A stretch of DNA of 64,000 nt, taken from NCBI RefSeq assembly GCF_013337685.1, contig NZ_SUQN01000006.1:372001-436000 (forward strand). The letters run 5' to 3'. Of this stretch, positions 44,966-57,899 are shown in pieces. The notes beneath the pieces are model-generated. The model was not told the origin of the DNA. It saw nothing but the letters and a program-made list of their open reading frames with translations, and made no database searches. This DNA is from Citrobacter gillenii. Lineage in GTDB: Bacteria > Pseudomonadota > Gammaproteobacteria > Enterobacterales > Enterobacteriaceae. The translations under genes were made by a program, and so were the position numbers. How positions within the stretch are numbered: position 1 is the first letter of the stretch; every line of letters begins with the position of its first letter.

Positions 44966-45859
44966 TTACGCCTTTTCTGCCAGCAGTTGGTCAGCCAGCG
45001 CTTTCAGTTCTGGCAGGTACTTTTCGTCAACAGGGGCAAACGGCTTACGGCACAGTGGGACGGAAACCACGTCCATATAGTGCAGAACCGTTTTCAGTCC
45101 ACGGAACACACCGACTTTAATCAGTAAATCGATAACCTTATTGCACTCGGTTTGCAGCTTTTGTGCCGTCTGGATGTCGCCTTCTTTGAGTGCTTTCACG
45201 ATTCCCTGATAGCGCCAGCCCATAATGTTGTAGGTACTGCCGATACCACCGTCTGCCCCAGCCAGCAGGCCTGACGCGAAAATTTCGTCATAGCCGTTGT
45301 ACAGCACCAGATCCGGATGGGCGCGACGGATCTGCTCCATTTGATAGAGATCGCCAGAGGTCTGCTTCAACGCGCCAACACCCGGCAACGTGACCAGCGT
45401 GTTGATCTGATCCAGCGTCAGTTTTACGCCGCTCAGCGCCGGGATGTTATAGACCACCATTGGCAAGCCATCAGAGGAATCAATAATTGCACGGTAGTGA
45501 TCGCAGTGCTCTTCAAAACTGAACGGATAGTAAAACGGTGTGACGGCAGAGACAGCATCAAAGCCGTAGCGATGGGCTGCGCTCGCCAACTGCTGGCTCT
45601 CTTCGGTGCTCACCGTGCCCACATGTGCGATAAGCGTGACTTTACCCTTCGCTTCTTCCGCCACGATCTCCAGTACCTGCTCTCTTTCAGCCCGGTTCTG
45701 GACAAACGCTTCACCCGTTGAGCCACCGACGTACAGGCCATCAACACCCTGCCCAATGTTGAAACGTACCAGACGACGTAGGCTCTCAATGTCCAGTCGC
45801 TGTTGGTTGTCGAATGGGGTTAACAACGCTGGCATTACGCCTCTTAAATCTCTTGCCAT
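44966..45859 (-). CDS. nanA: N-acetylneuraminate lyase NanA
   Basis: Cleaves sialic acid to ManNAc and pyruvate. The 297 residues form a DHDPS-family TIM barrel with Schiff-base K165 (GALKQTSGD), Y137 ([10 protein letters not shown]) and the GGSTGEAF carboxylate-binding motif. First gene of the nan operon; a NanR-type operator lies 36-58 bases upstream of its start. Confidence 0.97.
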   Translation of the reverse strand: MARDLRGVMPALLTPFDNQQRLDIESLRRLVRFNIGQGVDGLYVGGSTGEAFVQNRAEREQVLEIVAEEAKGKVTLIAHVGTVSTEESQQLASAAHRYGFDAVSAVTPFYYPFSFEEHCDHYRAIIDSSDGLPMVVYNIPALSGVKLTLDQINTLVTLPGVGALKQTSGDLYQMEQIRRAHPDLVLYNGYDEIFASGLLAGADGGIGSTYNIMGWRYQGIVKALKEGDIQTAQKLQTECNKVIDLLIKVGVFRGLKTVLHYMDVVSVPLCRKPFAPVDEKYLPELKALADQLLAEKA

Positions 45860-45894
45860 AACTACCTCTGTCGATGATTAGTGTTGTCCAACTG

Positions 45895-45917
45895 CGTACC
45901 TTTATACCTGTTATACC
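45895..45917 (-). promoter_or_regulatory. NanR operator of the nan operon, third repeat degenerate
   Basis: On the minus strand GGTATA-AC-A-GGTATA-AA-GGTACG. E. coli has three GGTATA repeats bound by NanR; here the repeat nearest nanA reads GGTACG. The element lies between nanR and nanA. Confidence 0.8.
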
Positions 45918-45993
45918 AGATCAAATAAGCAGCAATACAATACAGAACGCTTATATTGCGATCTGCCTCACTAAACGATCATCAGGATCGCGA

Positions 45994-46785
45994 TCACTTC
46001 CTCAATTTTTTATTTTTACCGAAGGCGTGCCAGGTAGCGGACACGCTGTTGAGATGGTCCTGTAATGCGCGGTCTGCTTCATCAGGATCGTGCTGACGAA
46101 TGGCGTCGACAATAGCAATATGCTGTTGATAACTTACGCTATTATGCTCGTATAATTCGCGGTCAGCGACGGTCGGACGTGCGGCGATCAGCCAGTCCAG
46201 CAGCGCGACATGGATCGCCATAAAGATAGGATTACCAGGGATCTCCGCCAGCACACGGTGAAAATCCACGTCCGAACGAATGAACAGCGCGTTGTCATCC
46301 AGCGACTGGCTGTTAATCTCCAGCGCTTTCGCCAGTCTGTCAATTTGCTCGTCGGTTGCATGCTCTGCGGCGTAACGCACCAGGCTTGACTCAAAGAACA
46401 GTCGCAACTGTTCAAAGTGCGCGATGCCGCCGGGATGCGAGAGAAAATCTTTCGCCATCCCCGACAGTTCACCAATGATGGTGTCCGCAGATGGACGCGA
46501 AACGCGGGCACGTTCGCCGTTGTTGATTTGCACCAGGCCTTTACGTTTTAACGCCGCCAGGGCTTCTCGTACCGAGGGACGACCGACGTTAAAGAAGGCC
46601 ATCAGCTCCCGCTCGGACGGCAACTGTTCACCCTCGCCAAACTCCCGACGACGAATCATCTGTTCCAGTTCTTCTTCAACCATTTCAGACAGCTTTTTAC
46701 GCGCCAGCGGGCGGTTACGTAAACTACGGCCAATGGTGGATGGAGAGTCTTCAGCTTGCGAATCAAATGCGTTCATAGGGTCCAT
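45994..46785 (-). CDS. nanR: NanR, sialic acid-responsive GntR-family repressor
   Basis: Represses the nan regulon until sialic acid binds. The 263 residues include an N-terminal extension (1-30), a winged helix-turn-helix (about 31-100, [25 protein letters not shown]) and an FCD ligand domain (about 115-250) with the metal-binding Asp/His pattern [11 protein letters not shown]. Very close to E. coli NanR. Transcribed in the same direction as nanA and upstream of it, with its own promoter region in 46786-47144. Confidence 0.97.
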   Translation of the reverse strand: MDPMNAFDSQAEDSPSTIGRSLRNRPLARKKLSEMVEEELEQMIRRREFGEGEQLPSERELMAFFNVGRPSVREALAALKRKGLVQINNGERARVSRPSADTIIGELSGMAKDFLSHPGGIAHFEQLRLFFESSLVRYAAEHATDEQIDRLAKALEINSQSLDDNALFIRSDVDFHRVLAEIPGNPIFMAIHVALLDWLIAARPTVADRELYEHNSVSYQQHIAIVDAIRQHDPDEADRALQDHLNSVSATWHAFGKNKKLRK

Positions 46786-47144
46786 TCAGCTAAGTCATTG
46801 GTGAAAAACAACAGCGGGTTCATCGTAACACAGGATCGAAAGCGGGGTGAAATGGAGGTCAATCGGGTTAGCCCGCTTATTGATAACATATGAAATACAA
46901 ATATATTTTCACTTAAAAACAATATGATGAATTTTAATTTCTGAGCATGACATCGAATTTATGAAATCTGCGAATATGATCGTGAAAAATTATCATAACC
47001 AACTATTTTAAAAAGAAAAATAATTTAATCTCGATTTTAAAAATACGATATTCACTCCATAAAAAACGGTAAAAAAAATATAACATCCGCTTTTATAACA
47101 GCGCTATTACCGGATTTATCTTCTTTCCTGCATGGAGTGAAAAA
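46786..47144. promoter_or_regulatory. AT-rich intergenic region between nanR and dcuD
   Basis: A divergent promoter region of 359 bases with no supported gene. It is strongly AT-rich from about 46880 to 47100. A good ribosome-binding site (GGAGTG) precedes dcuD. No operator is assigned with confidence. Confidence 0.5.
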
Positions 47145-48512
47145 ATGTTCGGCATCATACTTTCTGTCATCGTTTTATTAACGATGGGTTACCTGATCCT
47201 CAAAAACTACAAACCCCAGGTGGTCCTTGCGGCTGCCGGGATCTTCCTAATGATCTGCGGCGTCTGGCTGGGGTACGGTGCGCTGGTTGCACCCGAAAAA
47301 AGCAGCGGCTACCTGCTGGTTGATATTTATAACGAAATTCTGCGCATGCTCTCCAGTCGTGCAGCAGGTTTGGGGCTGTCGATTATGGCCGTCGGTGGCT
47401 ATGCCCGCTATATGGACAGGATGGGAGCCAGTCGGGCGATGGTGAGCTTGCTGAGCCGTCCGCTAAAGCTTATCCGCTCACCGTATATCGTGCTTGCCGC
47501 CACCTATGTGATCGGTCAGATCATGGCGCAGTTCATTACCAGCGCCTCCGGGTTAGGGATGTTGCTGATGGTCACCCTCTTCCCGACGCTGGTCAGCCTT
47601 GGCGTAAGCCGTTTGTCGGCAGTGGCGGTCATTGCCACGTCAATGTCGATTGAATGGGGTATTCTGGAAACAAACTCGATTTTTGCTGCTCAGGTAGCGG
47701 GAATGAAAATCGCCACCTACTTCTTCCACTACCAGTTACCCGTGGCCTCGTGCGTGATTATCGCCGTTGCTATTGCGCACTTTTTTGTGCAGCGCCAGTT
47801 TGATAAAAAAGCGGCACCAGAAAACATCGGCTTTACCGAACAAAAGGTGCTGGAAGATGTTCCGCCGCTCTATTACGCCATTTTACCGGTGATGCCACTG
47901 ATCCTGATGCTAGGCTCGCTGTTCCTTGCACATAGTGGATTCATGAAAACAGAGCTGAATCTGGTGGTGGTGATGCTGATGAGCATGACAGTCACCATGC
48001 TTGTCGAATTCTTTCGCACCCATAATCTGCGCGAAACCATGGATGATGTGCAGGCGTTTTTTGATGGCATGGGCACCCAGTTCGCCAATGTCGTGACGCT
48101 GGTCGTCGCCGGTGAGATCTTTGCCAAAGGCTTAACCACCATCGGCACTGTCGACGCGGTGATTAGGGGGGCGGAACATTCCGGGCTTGGCGGTATCGGC
48201 GTGATGATCATCATGGCGGTGGTCATCGCCGCCTGCGCCATTGTCATGGGCTCCGGTAACGCACCGTTTATGTCATTCGCCAGCCTGATCCCGGACATCG
48301 CCGCAGGGCTGCATATTCCGGCGGTGGTAATGATTATGCCAATGCACTTTGCCACTACCCTGGCCCGCGCGGTTTCACCCATTACTGCGGTCATTGTAGT
48401 AACTTCCGGTATTGCGGGTGTATCGCCTTTTGAGGTGGTTAAACGCACGGCGATCCCAATGGCGGTAGGATTTGTGGTGAATATGATAGCCACGATTGTG
48501 CTGTTTTATTGA
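47145..48512 (+). CDS. dcuD: DcuD, putative C4-dicarboxylate transporter
   Basis: A 455-residue C4-dicarboxylate transporter of the DcuC family (C4-DCU). Twelve or so hydrophobic segments are visible, and conserved loops include [19 protein letters not shown] and [17 protein letters not shown]. Physiological substrate and role are poorly known; E. coli DcuD is thought to resemble DcuC. It is divergent from nanR and ends before a bidirectional terminator. Confidence 0.94.
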   Translation: MFGIILSVIVLLTMGYLILKNYKPQVVLAAAGIFLMICGVWLGYGALVAPEKSSGYLLVDIYNEILRMLSSRAAGLGLSIMAVGGYARYMDRMGASRAMVSLLSRPLKLIRSPYIVLAATYVIGQIMAQFITSASGLGMLLMVTLFPTLVSLGVSRLSAVAVIATSMSIEWGILETNSIFAAQVAGMKIATYFFHYQLPVASCVIIAVAIAHFFVQRQFDKKAAPENIGFTEQKVLEDVPPLYYAILPVMPLILMLGSLFLAHSGFMKTELNLVVVMLMSMTVTMLVEFFRTHNLRETMDDVQAFFDGMGTQFANVVTLVVAGEIFAKGLTTIGTVDAVIRGAEHSGLGGIGVMIIMAVVIAACAIVMGSGNAPFMSFASLIPDIAAGLHIPAVVMIMPMHFATTLARAVSPITAVIVVTSGIAGVSPFEVVKRTAIPMAVGFVVNMIATIVLFY

Positions 48513-48530
48513 TGGCTGGCACAGAAAGCA

Positions 48531-48554
48531 AAACAGGCCCGCAAGGGCCTGTTT
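48531..48554. terminator. bidirectional terminator between dcuD and sspB
   Basis: AAACAGGCCC/GGGCCTGTTT stem with a GCAA loop, flanked by A and T runs. Confidence 0.9.
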
Positions 48555-48558
48555 GATT

Positions 48559-49062
48559 TTACTTCACTACGCGTAGCGCCGGACGCCCACCACGCGGAGG
48601 TGGCGGCGTATCATCCGGGTCGTTGTCATCACCGTGATCGGGCTTATCGCCATCAATGACGGACATGACCGTTTCGCTTTCAAAGCCGGACGTGTCGTTG
48701 TCGTCATCATTTAAGCTGGCGACATCTTCGTCGTAGGCCGCTTCTGGCTCGAACATGGTACCTGCACCGTTTTCACGGGCATAGATAGCCAGAACAGCAG
48801 CCAGCGGCACGGAAACCTGACGCGGTATACCGCCAAAGCGCGCGTTAAAACGCACTTCGTCGTTTGCCAGTTCCAGGTTGCCCACTGCACGTGGAGCAAT
48901 ATTCAGAACAATTTGCCCGTCACGCGCATATTCCATAGGAACCTGCACATCCGGAAGCGTCACATCCACCACCAGGTGCGGCGTGAGCTGGTTGTCTAAC
49001 AACCACTCATAGAATGCGCGCAGCAGATACGGACGGCGCGGTGATAGCTGTGGCAAATCCAT
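48559..49062 (-). CDS. sspB: SspB, ClpXP adaptor for ssrA-tagged proteins
   Basis: Delivers ssrA-tagged polypeptides to ClpXP. The 167 residues have a substrate-binding domain (about 1-110), a flexible acidic linker (DEDVASLNDDDND) and the ClpX-binding tail GRPALRVVK. The proline-rich patch DDTPPPPRGG is in the linker. It starts 5 bases after sspA. Confidence 0.96.
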   Translation of the reverse strand: MDLPQLSPRRPYLLRAFYEWLLDNQLTPHLVVDVTLPDVQVPMEYARDGQIVLNIAPRAVGNLELANDEVRFNARFGGIPRQVSVPLAAVLAIYARENGAGTMFEPEAAYDEDVASLNDDDNDTSGFESETVMSVIDGDKPDHGDDNDPDDTPPPPRGGRPALRVVK

Positions 49063-49067
49063 ACAGA

Positions 49068-49706
49068 TTAACCCCGGCCCAGACGCATTTCACGTTCAGG
49101 CTCAGTCAGAGAAGCCAGGAAAGAGTCACGTTCAAATACGCGGGTCATATACCCTTTCAGCTCTTTCGAACCAGCACCGCTGAATTCAATACCCAGCTGC
49201 GGTAAACGCCACAGCAGCGGCGCCAGGTAGCAGTCTACCAGGCTGAACTCATCGCTCAGGAAATACGGTTTCTGACTAAACACTGGCGCAATTGCCAGCA
49301 GCTCTTCGCGCAGTCGCTTACGTGCGACGTCCGCTTCAGAAGCAGAACCGTTTACGATGACGTTCATCAGCGTATACCAGTCTTTTTCAATACGCTGCAT
49401 GTACAGGCGGCTTTCACCACGCGCAACCGGGTAAACCGGCATCAGCGGCGGATGCGGGAAACGCTCATCCAGGTATTCCATAATGATGCGAGATTCCCAT
49501 AGGGTCAGCTCACGATCCACCAGTGTCGGTACGCTCTGATTCGGGTTGAGGTCGATCAGATCCTGAGGTGGATTGTCTTTCTCCACATGCTCAATCTCGA
49601 AACTAACACCTTTCTCCGCCAGTACAATGCGGACCTGATGGCTATAGATGTCAGTAGGACCAGAAAACAGCGTCATTACCGAACGTTTGTTGGCAGCGAC
49701 AGCCAT
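49068..49706 (-). CDS. sspA: stringent starvation protein A
   Basis: RNA polymerase-associated protein with a glutathione S-transferase fold but no GST activity; it acts in stationary-phase acid tolerance and lowers H-NS levels in E. coli. The 212 residues match E. coli: an N-terminal thioredoxin-like domain (MTLFSGPTDIYSHQVRIVLAEKG), then a helical domain with the surface pocket region including PHPPLMPVYP. First gene of sspAB. Confidence 0.97.
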   Translation of the reverse strand: MAVAANKRSVMTLFSGPTDIYSHQVRIVLAEKGVSFEIEHVEKDNPPQDLIDLNPNQSVPTLVDRELTLWESRIIMEYLDERFPHPPLMPVYPVARGESRLYMQRIEKDWYTLMNVIVNGSASEADVARKRLREELLAIAPVFSQKPYFLSDEFSLVDCYLAPLLWRLPQLGIEFSGAGSKELKGYMTRVFERDSFLASLTEPEREMRLGRG

Positions 49707-50020
49707 GAAAACCTCCAGGTATATTAAGAATTTTACTGCTACCAGCCACCAGGTGGCCAGCCAGAAGTGATGTCACCCAGATTCGGAAAGCCATTGCTGT
49801 TCAAAATACAAACAAAAAATGAACAATACCGCACATTTGGGCAGAAAATTGGATGATAGTTTACCAGATTTTGTGACCTTTGTGGTGAGTCGATTCTGGA
49901 AATGGGAAAAAAGAGGTGGCAATCAGCAGATTACCGTGCTTATTCGCGGGTAAAAATCCATAAAAAAACCCGCCGAGGCGGGTTTTTTCGCAAATTGCAA
50001 TCTGCCGAAGCAGAAACCAA
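49707..50020 (-). promoter_or_regulatory. intergenic region between rpsI and sspA
   Basis: Holds the rpsI terminator (49962-49988) and, between it and sspA, the presumed sspA promoter. No gene is supported. The stretch ACCAGCCACCAGGTGGCCAGCC contains a short palindrome, with no assigned role. Confidence 0.5.
49962..49988 (-). terminator. rplM-rpsI terminator
   Basis: Stem ACCCGCC/GGCGGGT with T-rich flanks on both sides, just after rpsI. Confidence 0.9.
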
Positions 50021-50416
<396 letters not shown>

Positions 50417-50428
50417 CTATAATCCCGA

Positions 50429-50881
<453 letters not shown>

Positions 50882-50891
50882 TTACACGTTG

Positions 50892-50926
50892 GTGAACACC
50901 CAAACGTTTTGTCAGTTGAGGTTCAC
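50892..50926 (-). promoter_or_regulatory. rplM leader hairpin, possible uL13 autoregulatory element
   Basis: GTGAAC/GTTCAC arms separated by 23 bases, about 35 bases before the rplM start on the minus strand. E. coli rplM-rpsI is autogenously controlled by L13 through its leader. Assigning that function to this structure is inference. Confidence 0.45.
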
Positions 50927-51074
50927 ACGACATTGTCCAGCAAACCTACCCCTTCGAATAGCCTATGCCGGCACATAGAAAGTTTTGGGAAAAAACTCTC
51001 TCGTAACGTGGGGTCGCAAGATTATAGAGAAGTCAGGGTCAAAGATCGACCCCTTTATGTGATTTGCGGTGGGT

Positions 51075-52202
51075 TTAACCGGCTAAATGTTCGCGCTTCA
51101 GATACTCTTCGCTTTGCATCTCCTGCAAACGCGACAAACAGCGCTGGAATTCAAACTTTAGGCGCTCTCCCCGGTAGATCTCATATAAAGGAACTGCCGC
51201 ACTCACCACCAGCTTGACGTGGCGTTCGTAGAACTCATCTACCAGCGCGATAAAGCGCCGTGCTTCGCTCTCCATCAACGACGTCATCACTGGGACGTCA
51301 GAGAGCAACACGGTGTGAAACAGGCGCGATAGCGCAATATAGTCGTGCTGACTGCGGGCATCGACGCACAGGGTAGTAAACGAGACGCCCAGCGTTTGGT
51401 TTTCGACGGCCAGTGTCTGCATCGGGCGATGATTTATCTCAAGCGTCGGCGCATGTTCACTTTTGCTTCCCGCTAACGCCAGCCACAGCTTATCCATCTG
51501 CCGTTGGGTTTCATCATTCAGCGGCGATAACCATAAATGCGCCTGGGTTAACGTACGCAGACGGTAATCAACTCCGGCATCCACATTCATGATGTCGCAG
51601 TACTGTTTAATAGCCTCAATCGCCGGAAGAAAGCGGGCACGTTGCAGACCATTGCGGTACAGGTCATCAGGCGGAATATTGGATGTCGCCACGAGCGTGA
51701 TGCCGCGGGCGAACAGCGCTTTCATTAATCCACCGAGCAGCATCGCATCGGTGATATCTGAGACAAAAAACTCATCAAAGCACAGCACGTCGGTTTCTGC
51801 CTTAAAGCGGTCGGCAATCACTTCCAGCGGGTCGCTTTGCCCTTGCAGGGCGGTCAACTCTTCATGTACGCGCAGCATAAAGCGGTGAAAGTGCAAACGC
51901 TGTTTACGCGTGCCCGGCAGGCTATGGTAGAAAAGGTCCATCAGCCAGGTTTTCCCGCGCCCCACGCCCCCCCACATATACAGACCACGCACCGGCGTGC
52001 TCTCCGTCGGTTCACGTTTACCCAAAAATTTGCTAAAGCGAGCAATCAGCCCACTTTCCTGCAACGCAGGACGGGCTGGGGCAGTCAGTTCCTGGAAAAT
52101 AATATCCAGTCGATTCACTGCCTCTTGCTGTACGTTGTCGGGTTGATGACTGCCGTCGTTGAGGGCCTGCAGGTAACGCGATGTCGGGGAAAAGCTTTGC
52201 AT
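51075..52202 (-). CDS. zapE: ZapE, AFG1-like cell division ATPase
   Basis: ATPase of the AFG1/LACE1 family that associates with FtsZ during division under stress. The 375 residues have a Walker A GGVGRGKT (78-85) and Walker B LCFDEFFVSD. It is divergent from zapG, the next division-linked gene, with about 190 bases between. Confidence 0.95.
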   Translation of the reverse strand: MQSFSPTSRYLQALNDGSHQPDNVQQEAVNRLDIIFQELTAPARPALQESGLIARFSKFLGKREPTESTPVRGLYMWGGVGRGKTWLMDLFYHSLPGTRKQRLHFHRFMLRVHEELTALQGQSDPLEVIADRFKAETDVLCFDEFFVSDITDAMLLGGLMKALFARGITLVATSNIPPDDLYRNGLQRARFLPAIEAIKQYCDIMNVDAGVDYRLRTLTQAHLWLSPLNDETQRQMDKLWLALAGSKSEHAPTLEINHRPMQTLAVENQTLGVSFTTLCVDARSQHDYIALSRLFHTVLLSDVPVMTSLMESEARRFIALVDEFYERHVKLVVSAAVPLYEIYRGERLKFEFQRCLSRLQEMQSEEYLKREHLAG

Positions 52203-52394
52203 GATGTTATTGTTATTCCTTGAGAATCGATGTGCCGTCGCTCACGGTTGACGAAAAAAAGGCCGTTCTACACTACGCGATATAAAGTCGGGATTCCACT
52301 TCTACGGGATTAGCGGTTATAGTGGCATAATCAGGCGCAGGCATGGAGCCTAAAGCCAACACCCTACGGAAACACAAGACAACGGGAGATGTTC

Positions 52395-52793
52395 ATGACC
52401 TGGGAATATGCGCTAATTGGGTTAGTCGTCGGTATCATTATTGGTGCCGTAGCCATGCGTTTTGGTAATCGTAAATTACGCCAACAGCAGGCATTGCAGT
52501 ACGAACTGGAAAAAAACAAAGCTGAGCTGGAAGAGTATCGTGAAGAGCTGGTAAGCCACTTTGCCCGCAGCGCTGAGCTACTGGATAACATGGCCGACGA
52601 CTATCGTCAGATCTACCAACATATGGCAAAAAGTTCCAGCAACCTGCTGCCGGGTATGTCGCCAGAATCCAACCCGTTCCGTAACCGTCTGGCAGAGTCT
52701 GAAGCAGGCAACGATCAGGCACCGGTTCAGATGCCACGCGACTATTCCGAAGGGGCCTCCGGCCTGCTGCGTAGTGGCGCAAAGCGCGACTAA
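52395..52793 (+). CDS. zapG: ZapG (YhcB), inner-membrane division/envelope protein
   Basis: A 132-residue DUF1043 protein with one N-terminal membrane segment (about 4-22) and a long cytoplasmic coiled coil (QQQALQYELEKNKAELEEYREEL). It links envelope growth and division in E. coli. The start MTWEYALIG is preferred over the ATG two codons earlier because it matches the family and fits GGGAGAT spacing. Confidence 0.95.
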   Translation: MTWEYALIGLVVGIIIGAVAMRFGNRKLRQQQALQYELEKNKAELEEYREELVSHFARSAELLDNMADDYRQIYQHMAKSSSNLLPGMSPESNPFRNRLAESEAGNDQAPVQMPRDYSEGASGLLRSGAKRD

Positions 52794-52961
52794 CTGCACA
52801 TCGTTAAGAAATTTATTGGGCGCAGCAATTGCGCCCTCCGCTTCTCTTCCCGTCCCAGCTATTATTTAGTCGTTAGCCGCATTGTGACCAAACCGAAAAT
52901 TCAATAACATCAAACTGTTTTGAATCATCTTCCGTTTACTCAAGGTACGAGAGCAGGATCA

Positions 52962-54329
52962 ATGAAAAAACAAACCCAGCTGTTGAGTGCATTAGCGTTA
53001 AGTGTCGGGTTAACTCTCTCGGCGCCGTTTCAGGCCATTGCGTCGATACCCGGCCAGGTTCCCGGTCAAGCCGCACTCCCCAGCCTCGCACCAATGCTGG
53101 AGAAAGTGTTACCTGCGGTCGTGAGCGTGAGGGTCGAAGGTACCGCCGCACAGGGGCAGAAAGTCCCGGAAGAATTCAAAAAATTTTTTGGCGATGACCT
53201 ACCCGATCAGCCGTCACAACCGTTCGAAGGCCTGGGTTCAGGAGTCATCATCGACGCCGCCAAAGGCTACGTGCTAACCAATAACCACGTTATTAATCAG
53301 GCACAGAAGATCAGTATCCAGCTCAACGACGGTCGCGAGTTTGACGCCAAGCTGATTGGTAGCGACGATCAGAGCGATATCGCCCTACTGCAAATCCAGC
53401 ACCCTAGCAACCTGACACAAATTGCCATCGCCGACTCCGACAAACTCCGCGTGGGTGATTTTGCCGTCGCCGTCGGTAACCCGTTCGGGCTGGGGCAAAC
53501 GGCAACCTCCGGCATCGTCTCGGCATTGGGTCGCAGCGGCCTGAATCTGGAAGGTCTGGAAAACTTTATTCAGACCGATGCGTCCATTAACCGGGGTAAC
53601 TCCGGTGGCGCGCTGCTTAATCTGAATGGTGAATTGATCGGTATTAACACCGCCATTCTGGCACCGGGCGGCGGCAGTATCGGCATTGGCTTTGCCATTC
53701 CCAGCAACATGGCGCGCACGCTGGCGCAGCAGTTAATGCAGTTTGGCGAAATCAAACGCGGCCTGTTGGGTATTAAAGGGACGGAAATGACCGCCGACAT
53801 CGCCAAAGCGTTCAAGCTGGATGTGCAGCGCGGCGCGTTTGTTAGCGAAGTGCTGCCGAACTCTGGCTCCGCGAAGGCGGGCGTGAAATCCGGTGACGTC
53901 ATTACCAGCCTCAACGGCAAGCCGCTGAACAGTTTTGCCGAGTTACGTTCGCGTATTGCCACCACTGAACCGGGCACCAAGGTTAAACTGGGTCTGCTAC
54001 GTAACGGTAAGCCACTGGAGGTGGAAGTCACACTGGATACCAGCACGTCGTCGTCCGCCAGTGCGGAGATGATCGCCCCGGCGTTACAAGGTGCAACGCT
54101 TAGCGACGGTCAGTTAAAAGACGGCACTAAAGGCATCAAGATTGATAACGTCGAAAAAAGCAGCCCAGCCGCGCAAGCCGGTCTGCACAAAGATGACGTT
54201 ATCATCGGTGTAAACCGCGATCGCGTGAACTCCATTGCCGAAATGCGCAAGGTGCTGGAAGCGAAACCGTCGATCATCGCGTTGCAGGTGGTACGCGGTA
54301 ACGAGAATATCTATCTGCTCCTGCGTTAA
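52962..54329 (+). CDS. degQ: periplasmic serine endoprotease DegQ
   Basis: HtrA-family protease/chaperone degrading misfolded periplasmic proteins. The 455 residues start with a signal peptide (MKKQTQLLSALALSVGL, cleaved at about 27). The catalytic triad is H109 (TNNHV), D139 (QSDIAL) and S214 (GNSGGAL); two PDZ domains follow (about 280-370 and 380-455). An open frame upstream is not conserved. A hairpin separates it from degS. Confidence 0.97.
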   Translation: MKKQTQLLSALALSVGLTLSAPFQAIASIPGQVPGQAALPSLAPMLEKVLPAVVSVRVEGTAAQGQKVPEEFKKFFGDDLPDQPSQPFEGLGSGVIIDAAKGYVLTNNHVINQAQKISIQLNDGREFDAKLIGSDDQSDIALLQIQHPSNLTQIAIADSDKLRVGDFAVAVGNPFGLGQTATSGIVSALGRSGLNLEGLENFIQTDASINRGNSGGALLNLNGELIGINTAILAPGGGSIGIGFAIPSNMARTLAQQLMQFGEIKRGLLGIKGTEMTADIAKAFKLDVQRGAFVSEVLPNSGSAKAGVKSGDVITSLNGKPLNSFAELRSRIATTEPGTKVKLGLLRNGKPLEVEVTLDTSTSSSASAEMIAPALQGATLSDGQLKDGTKGIKIDNVEKSSPAAQAGLHKDDVIIGVNRDRVNSIAEMRKVLEAKPSIIALQVVRGNENIYLLLR

Positions 54330-54337
54330 GCTGGTAG

Positions 54338-54369
54338 ACCGGACATCAGCCCACCGTGTGATGTCCGGT
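54338..54369 (+). terminator. inverted repeat between degQ and degS
   Basis: Perfect 11-base stem ACCGGACATCA/TGATGTCCGGT with a 10-base loop. No long T run follows. Confidence 0.6.
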
Positions 54370-54418
54370 AAACTCGTGATATGCTGCTGCCGTTCCCCTT
54401 TTTAATGACGCCGCTATC

Positions 54419-55486
54419 ATGTTTGTGAAGCTTTTACGTTCGGTCGCGATTGGTTTAATCGTCGGCGCCATTCTGCTGGCCGCGATGCCCTCTCTGCGCA
54501 AAATTAATACGCTTACAGCACCCCAGTTTGACAGTGCTGATGAAACGCCTGCCAGCTATAACCCGGCGGTTCGTCGTGCCGCCCCCGCCGTTGTTAACGT
54601 GTATAACCGCAGTATGAACAGCACGACGCATAACCAGCTAGAGATCCGCACGCTCGGCTCCGGCGTTATCATGGATCAGCGCGGCTATATCATCACCAAC
54701 AAACACGTGATTAATGATGCCGACCAAATCATCGTCGCTCTGCAGGATGGACGCGTGTTTGAAGCGCTGCTGGTCGGCTCCGATACCCTGACTGACCTGG
54801 CGGTGCTGAAAATCAACGCCTCTGGTGGGCTGCCCACAATCCCTATCAACAACAAACGGATACCGCACATTGGCGACGTCGTTCTTGCTATCGGGAACCC
54901 GTACAACCTCGGGCAAACCATTACTCAGGGGATCATCAGTGCTACCGGTCGCATTGGCCTGAACCCCACGGGACGGCAAAACTTTCTGCAAACAGACGCC
55001 TCTATCAACCACGGCAACTCCGGCGGTGCGCTGGTCAACTCGCTGGGTGAGCTGATGGGCATTAATACCCTGTCGTTTGATAAGAGCAACGATGGCGAAA
55101 CGCCGGAAGGGATCGGCTTTGCTATTCCGTTCCAGTTAGCAACCAAGATTATGGATAAGCTGATTCGTGATGGTCGCGTCATTCGCGGGTATATCGGGAT
55201 TAGCGGTCGCGAGATTGCGCCACTGCACGCGCAGGGCGGCGGAATGGATCAAATTCAGGGGATTGTGGTTAACGAAGTCTCCCCGGATGGCCCGGCGGCA
55301 CAAGCAGGCATTCAGGTTAACGATCTGATTATCTCGGTCAATAATAAACCGGCCGTCTCTGCGCTGGAGACCATGGATCAGGTAGCGGAAATTCGCCCAG
55401 GCTCAGTGATCTCCGTCGTCGTGATGCGTGATGATAAACAGTTAACGTTGCAGGTCACCATTCAGGAATACCCGGCCACCAATTAA
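54419..55486 (+). CDS. degS: DegS, site-1 protease of the sigma-E envelope stress response
   Basis: Inner-membrane-anchored HtrA protease that senses unfolded outer-membrane porin C-termini and cuts RseA. The 355 residues have one N-terminal membrane anchor (about 5-27). The triad is H96 (TNKHV), D126 (LTDLAV) and S201 (GNSGGAL), followed by one PDZ domain (about 255-350). Length equals E. coli DegS. The distance from degQ and the intervening hairpin suggest separate transcription. Confidence 0.97.
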   Translation: MFVKLLRSVAIGLIVGAILLAAMPSLRKINTLTAPQFDSADETPASYNPAVRRAAPAVVNVYNRSMNSTTHNQLEIRTLGSGVIMDQRGYIITNKHVINDADQIIVALQDGRVFEALLVGSDTLTDLAVLKINASGGLPTIPINNKRIPHIGDVVLAIGNPYNLGQTITQGIISATGRIGLNPTGRQNFLQTDASINHGNSGGALVNSLGELMGINTLSFDKSNDGETPEGIGFAIPFQLATKIMDKLIRDGRVIRGYIGISGREIAPLHAQGGGMDQIQGIVVNEVSPDGPAAQAGIQVNDLIISVNNKPAVSALETMDQVAEIRPGSVISVVVMRDDKQLTLQVTIQEYPATN

Positions 55487-55514
55487 CATCACGCCTCCCA
55501 CTTACCATAACCAT

Positions 55515-55550
55515 AAAAAACCGGAGCAATTTGAATTAGCTCCGGTTTTT
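55515..55550. terminator. bidirectional terminator after degS
   Basis: AAAACCGGAGC/GCTCCGGTTTT stem with A and T runs, between convergent degS and mdh. Confidence 0.85.
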
Positions 55551-55581
55551 ATTAGGCGATATCGTAGGGACTTAGCACGTA

Positions 55582-55665
55582 ATGCCTGATGGCGCTACGC
55601 TCATCAGGCCTACAAATACACGCTGACCGTAGGCCGGATAAGGTATTTACACCGCCGTCCGGCAT
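55582..55665. repeat. BIME between degS and mdh
   Basis: REP units ATGCCTGATGGCGC...CATCAGGCCTAC and GTAGGCCGGATAAGG...CGTCCGGCAT in succession. Confidence 0.75.
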
Positions 55666-55681
55666 CCGGCCTCTTGTCGCG

Positions 55682-57524
<1,843 letters not shown>

Positions 57525-57899
57525 TCCCCTCCCCGTCGCATCGCGTGGCGGGGAAAAACCTTTCTTTCTGACTCCTGACCACTCTTTTCCTCTGCCTGCC
57601 ATTTAACAAATAGTGCGTTTCACCATCCAAAAACATTCACACAGTGAATACTTCGAATTATAAACGCACAAATTGCGAAGTTAACTATCACCATGAATTT
57701 ACTGTATTTTTTTAAAATAATGAGTTCAATTATGTGTTTTTAATTCCAATAAGTTATTAAAACCACATTTCTTAACACCTAATTACAGCAGAAACCATTA
57801 GCGTGGTATTAATTTATCGAGTGATTAGTGTATACTTGATTTTGTGATGAGGGTCACGAAACGAAGACCCCAATAAAAGAATTCGACGAGGTAAATATC
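57525..57899 (+). promoter_or_regulatory. argR-yhcN intergenic region with yhcN promoter
   Basis: No gene is supported. An imperfect GC-rich stem (CCCCGTCGC/GTGGCGGGG) after argR may end its transcript. A -10-like TATACT lies at 57831-57836. A CRP-like TGTGA-N6-TCACG is at 57843-57858. The middle (about 57600-57790) is AT-rich with no recognised site. Confidence 0.5.
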
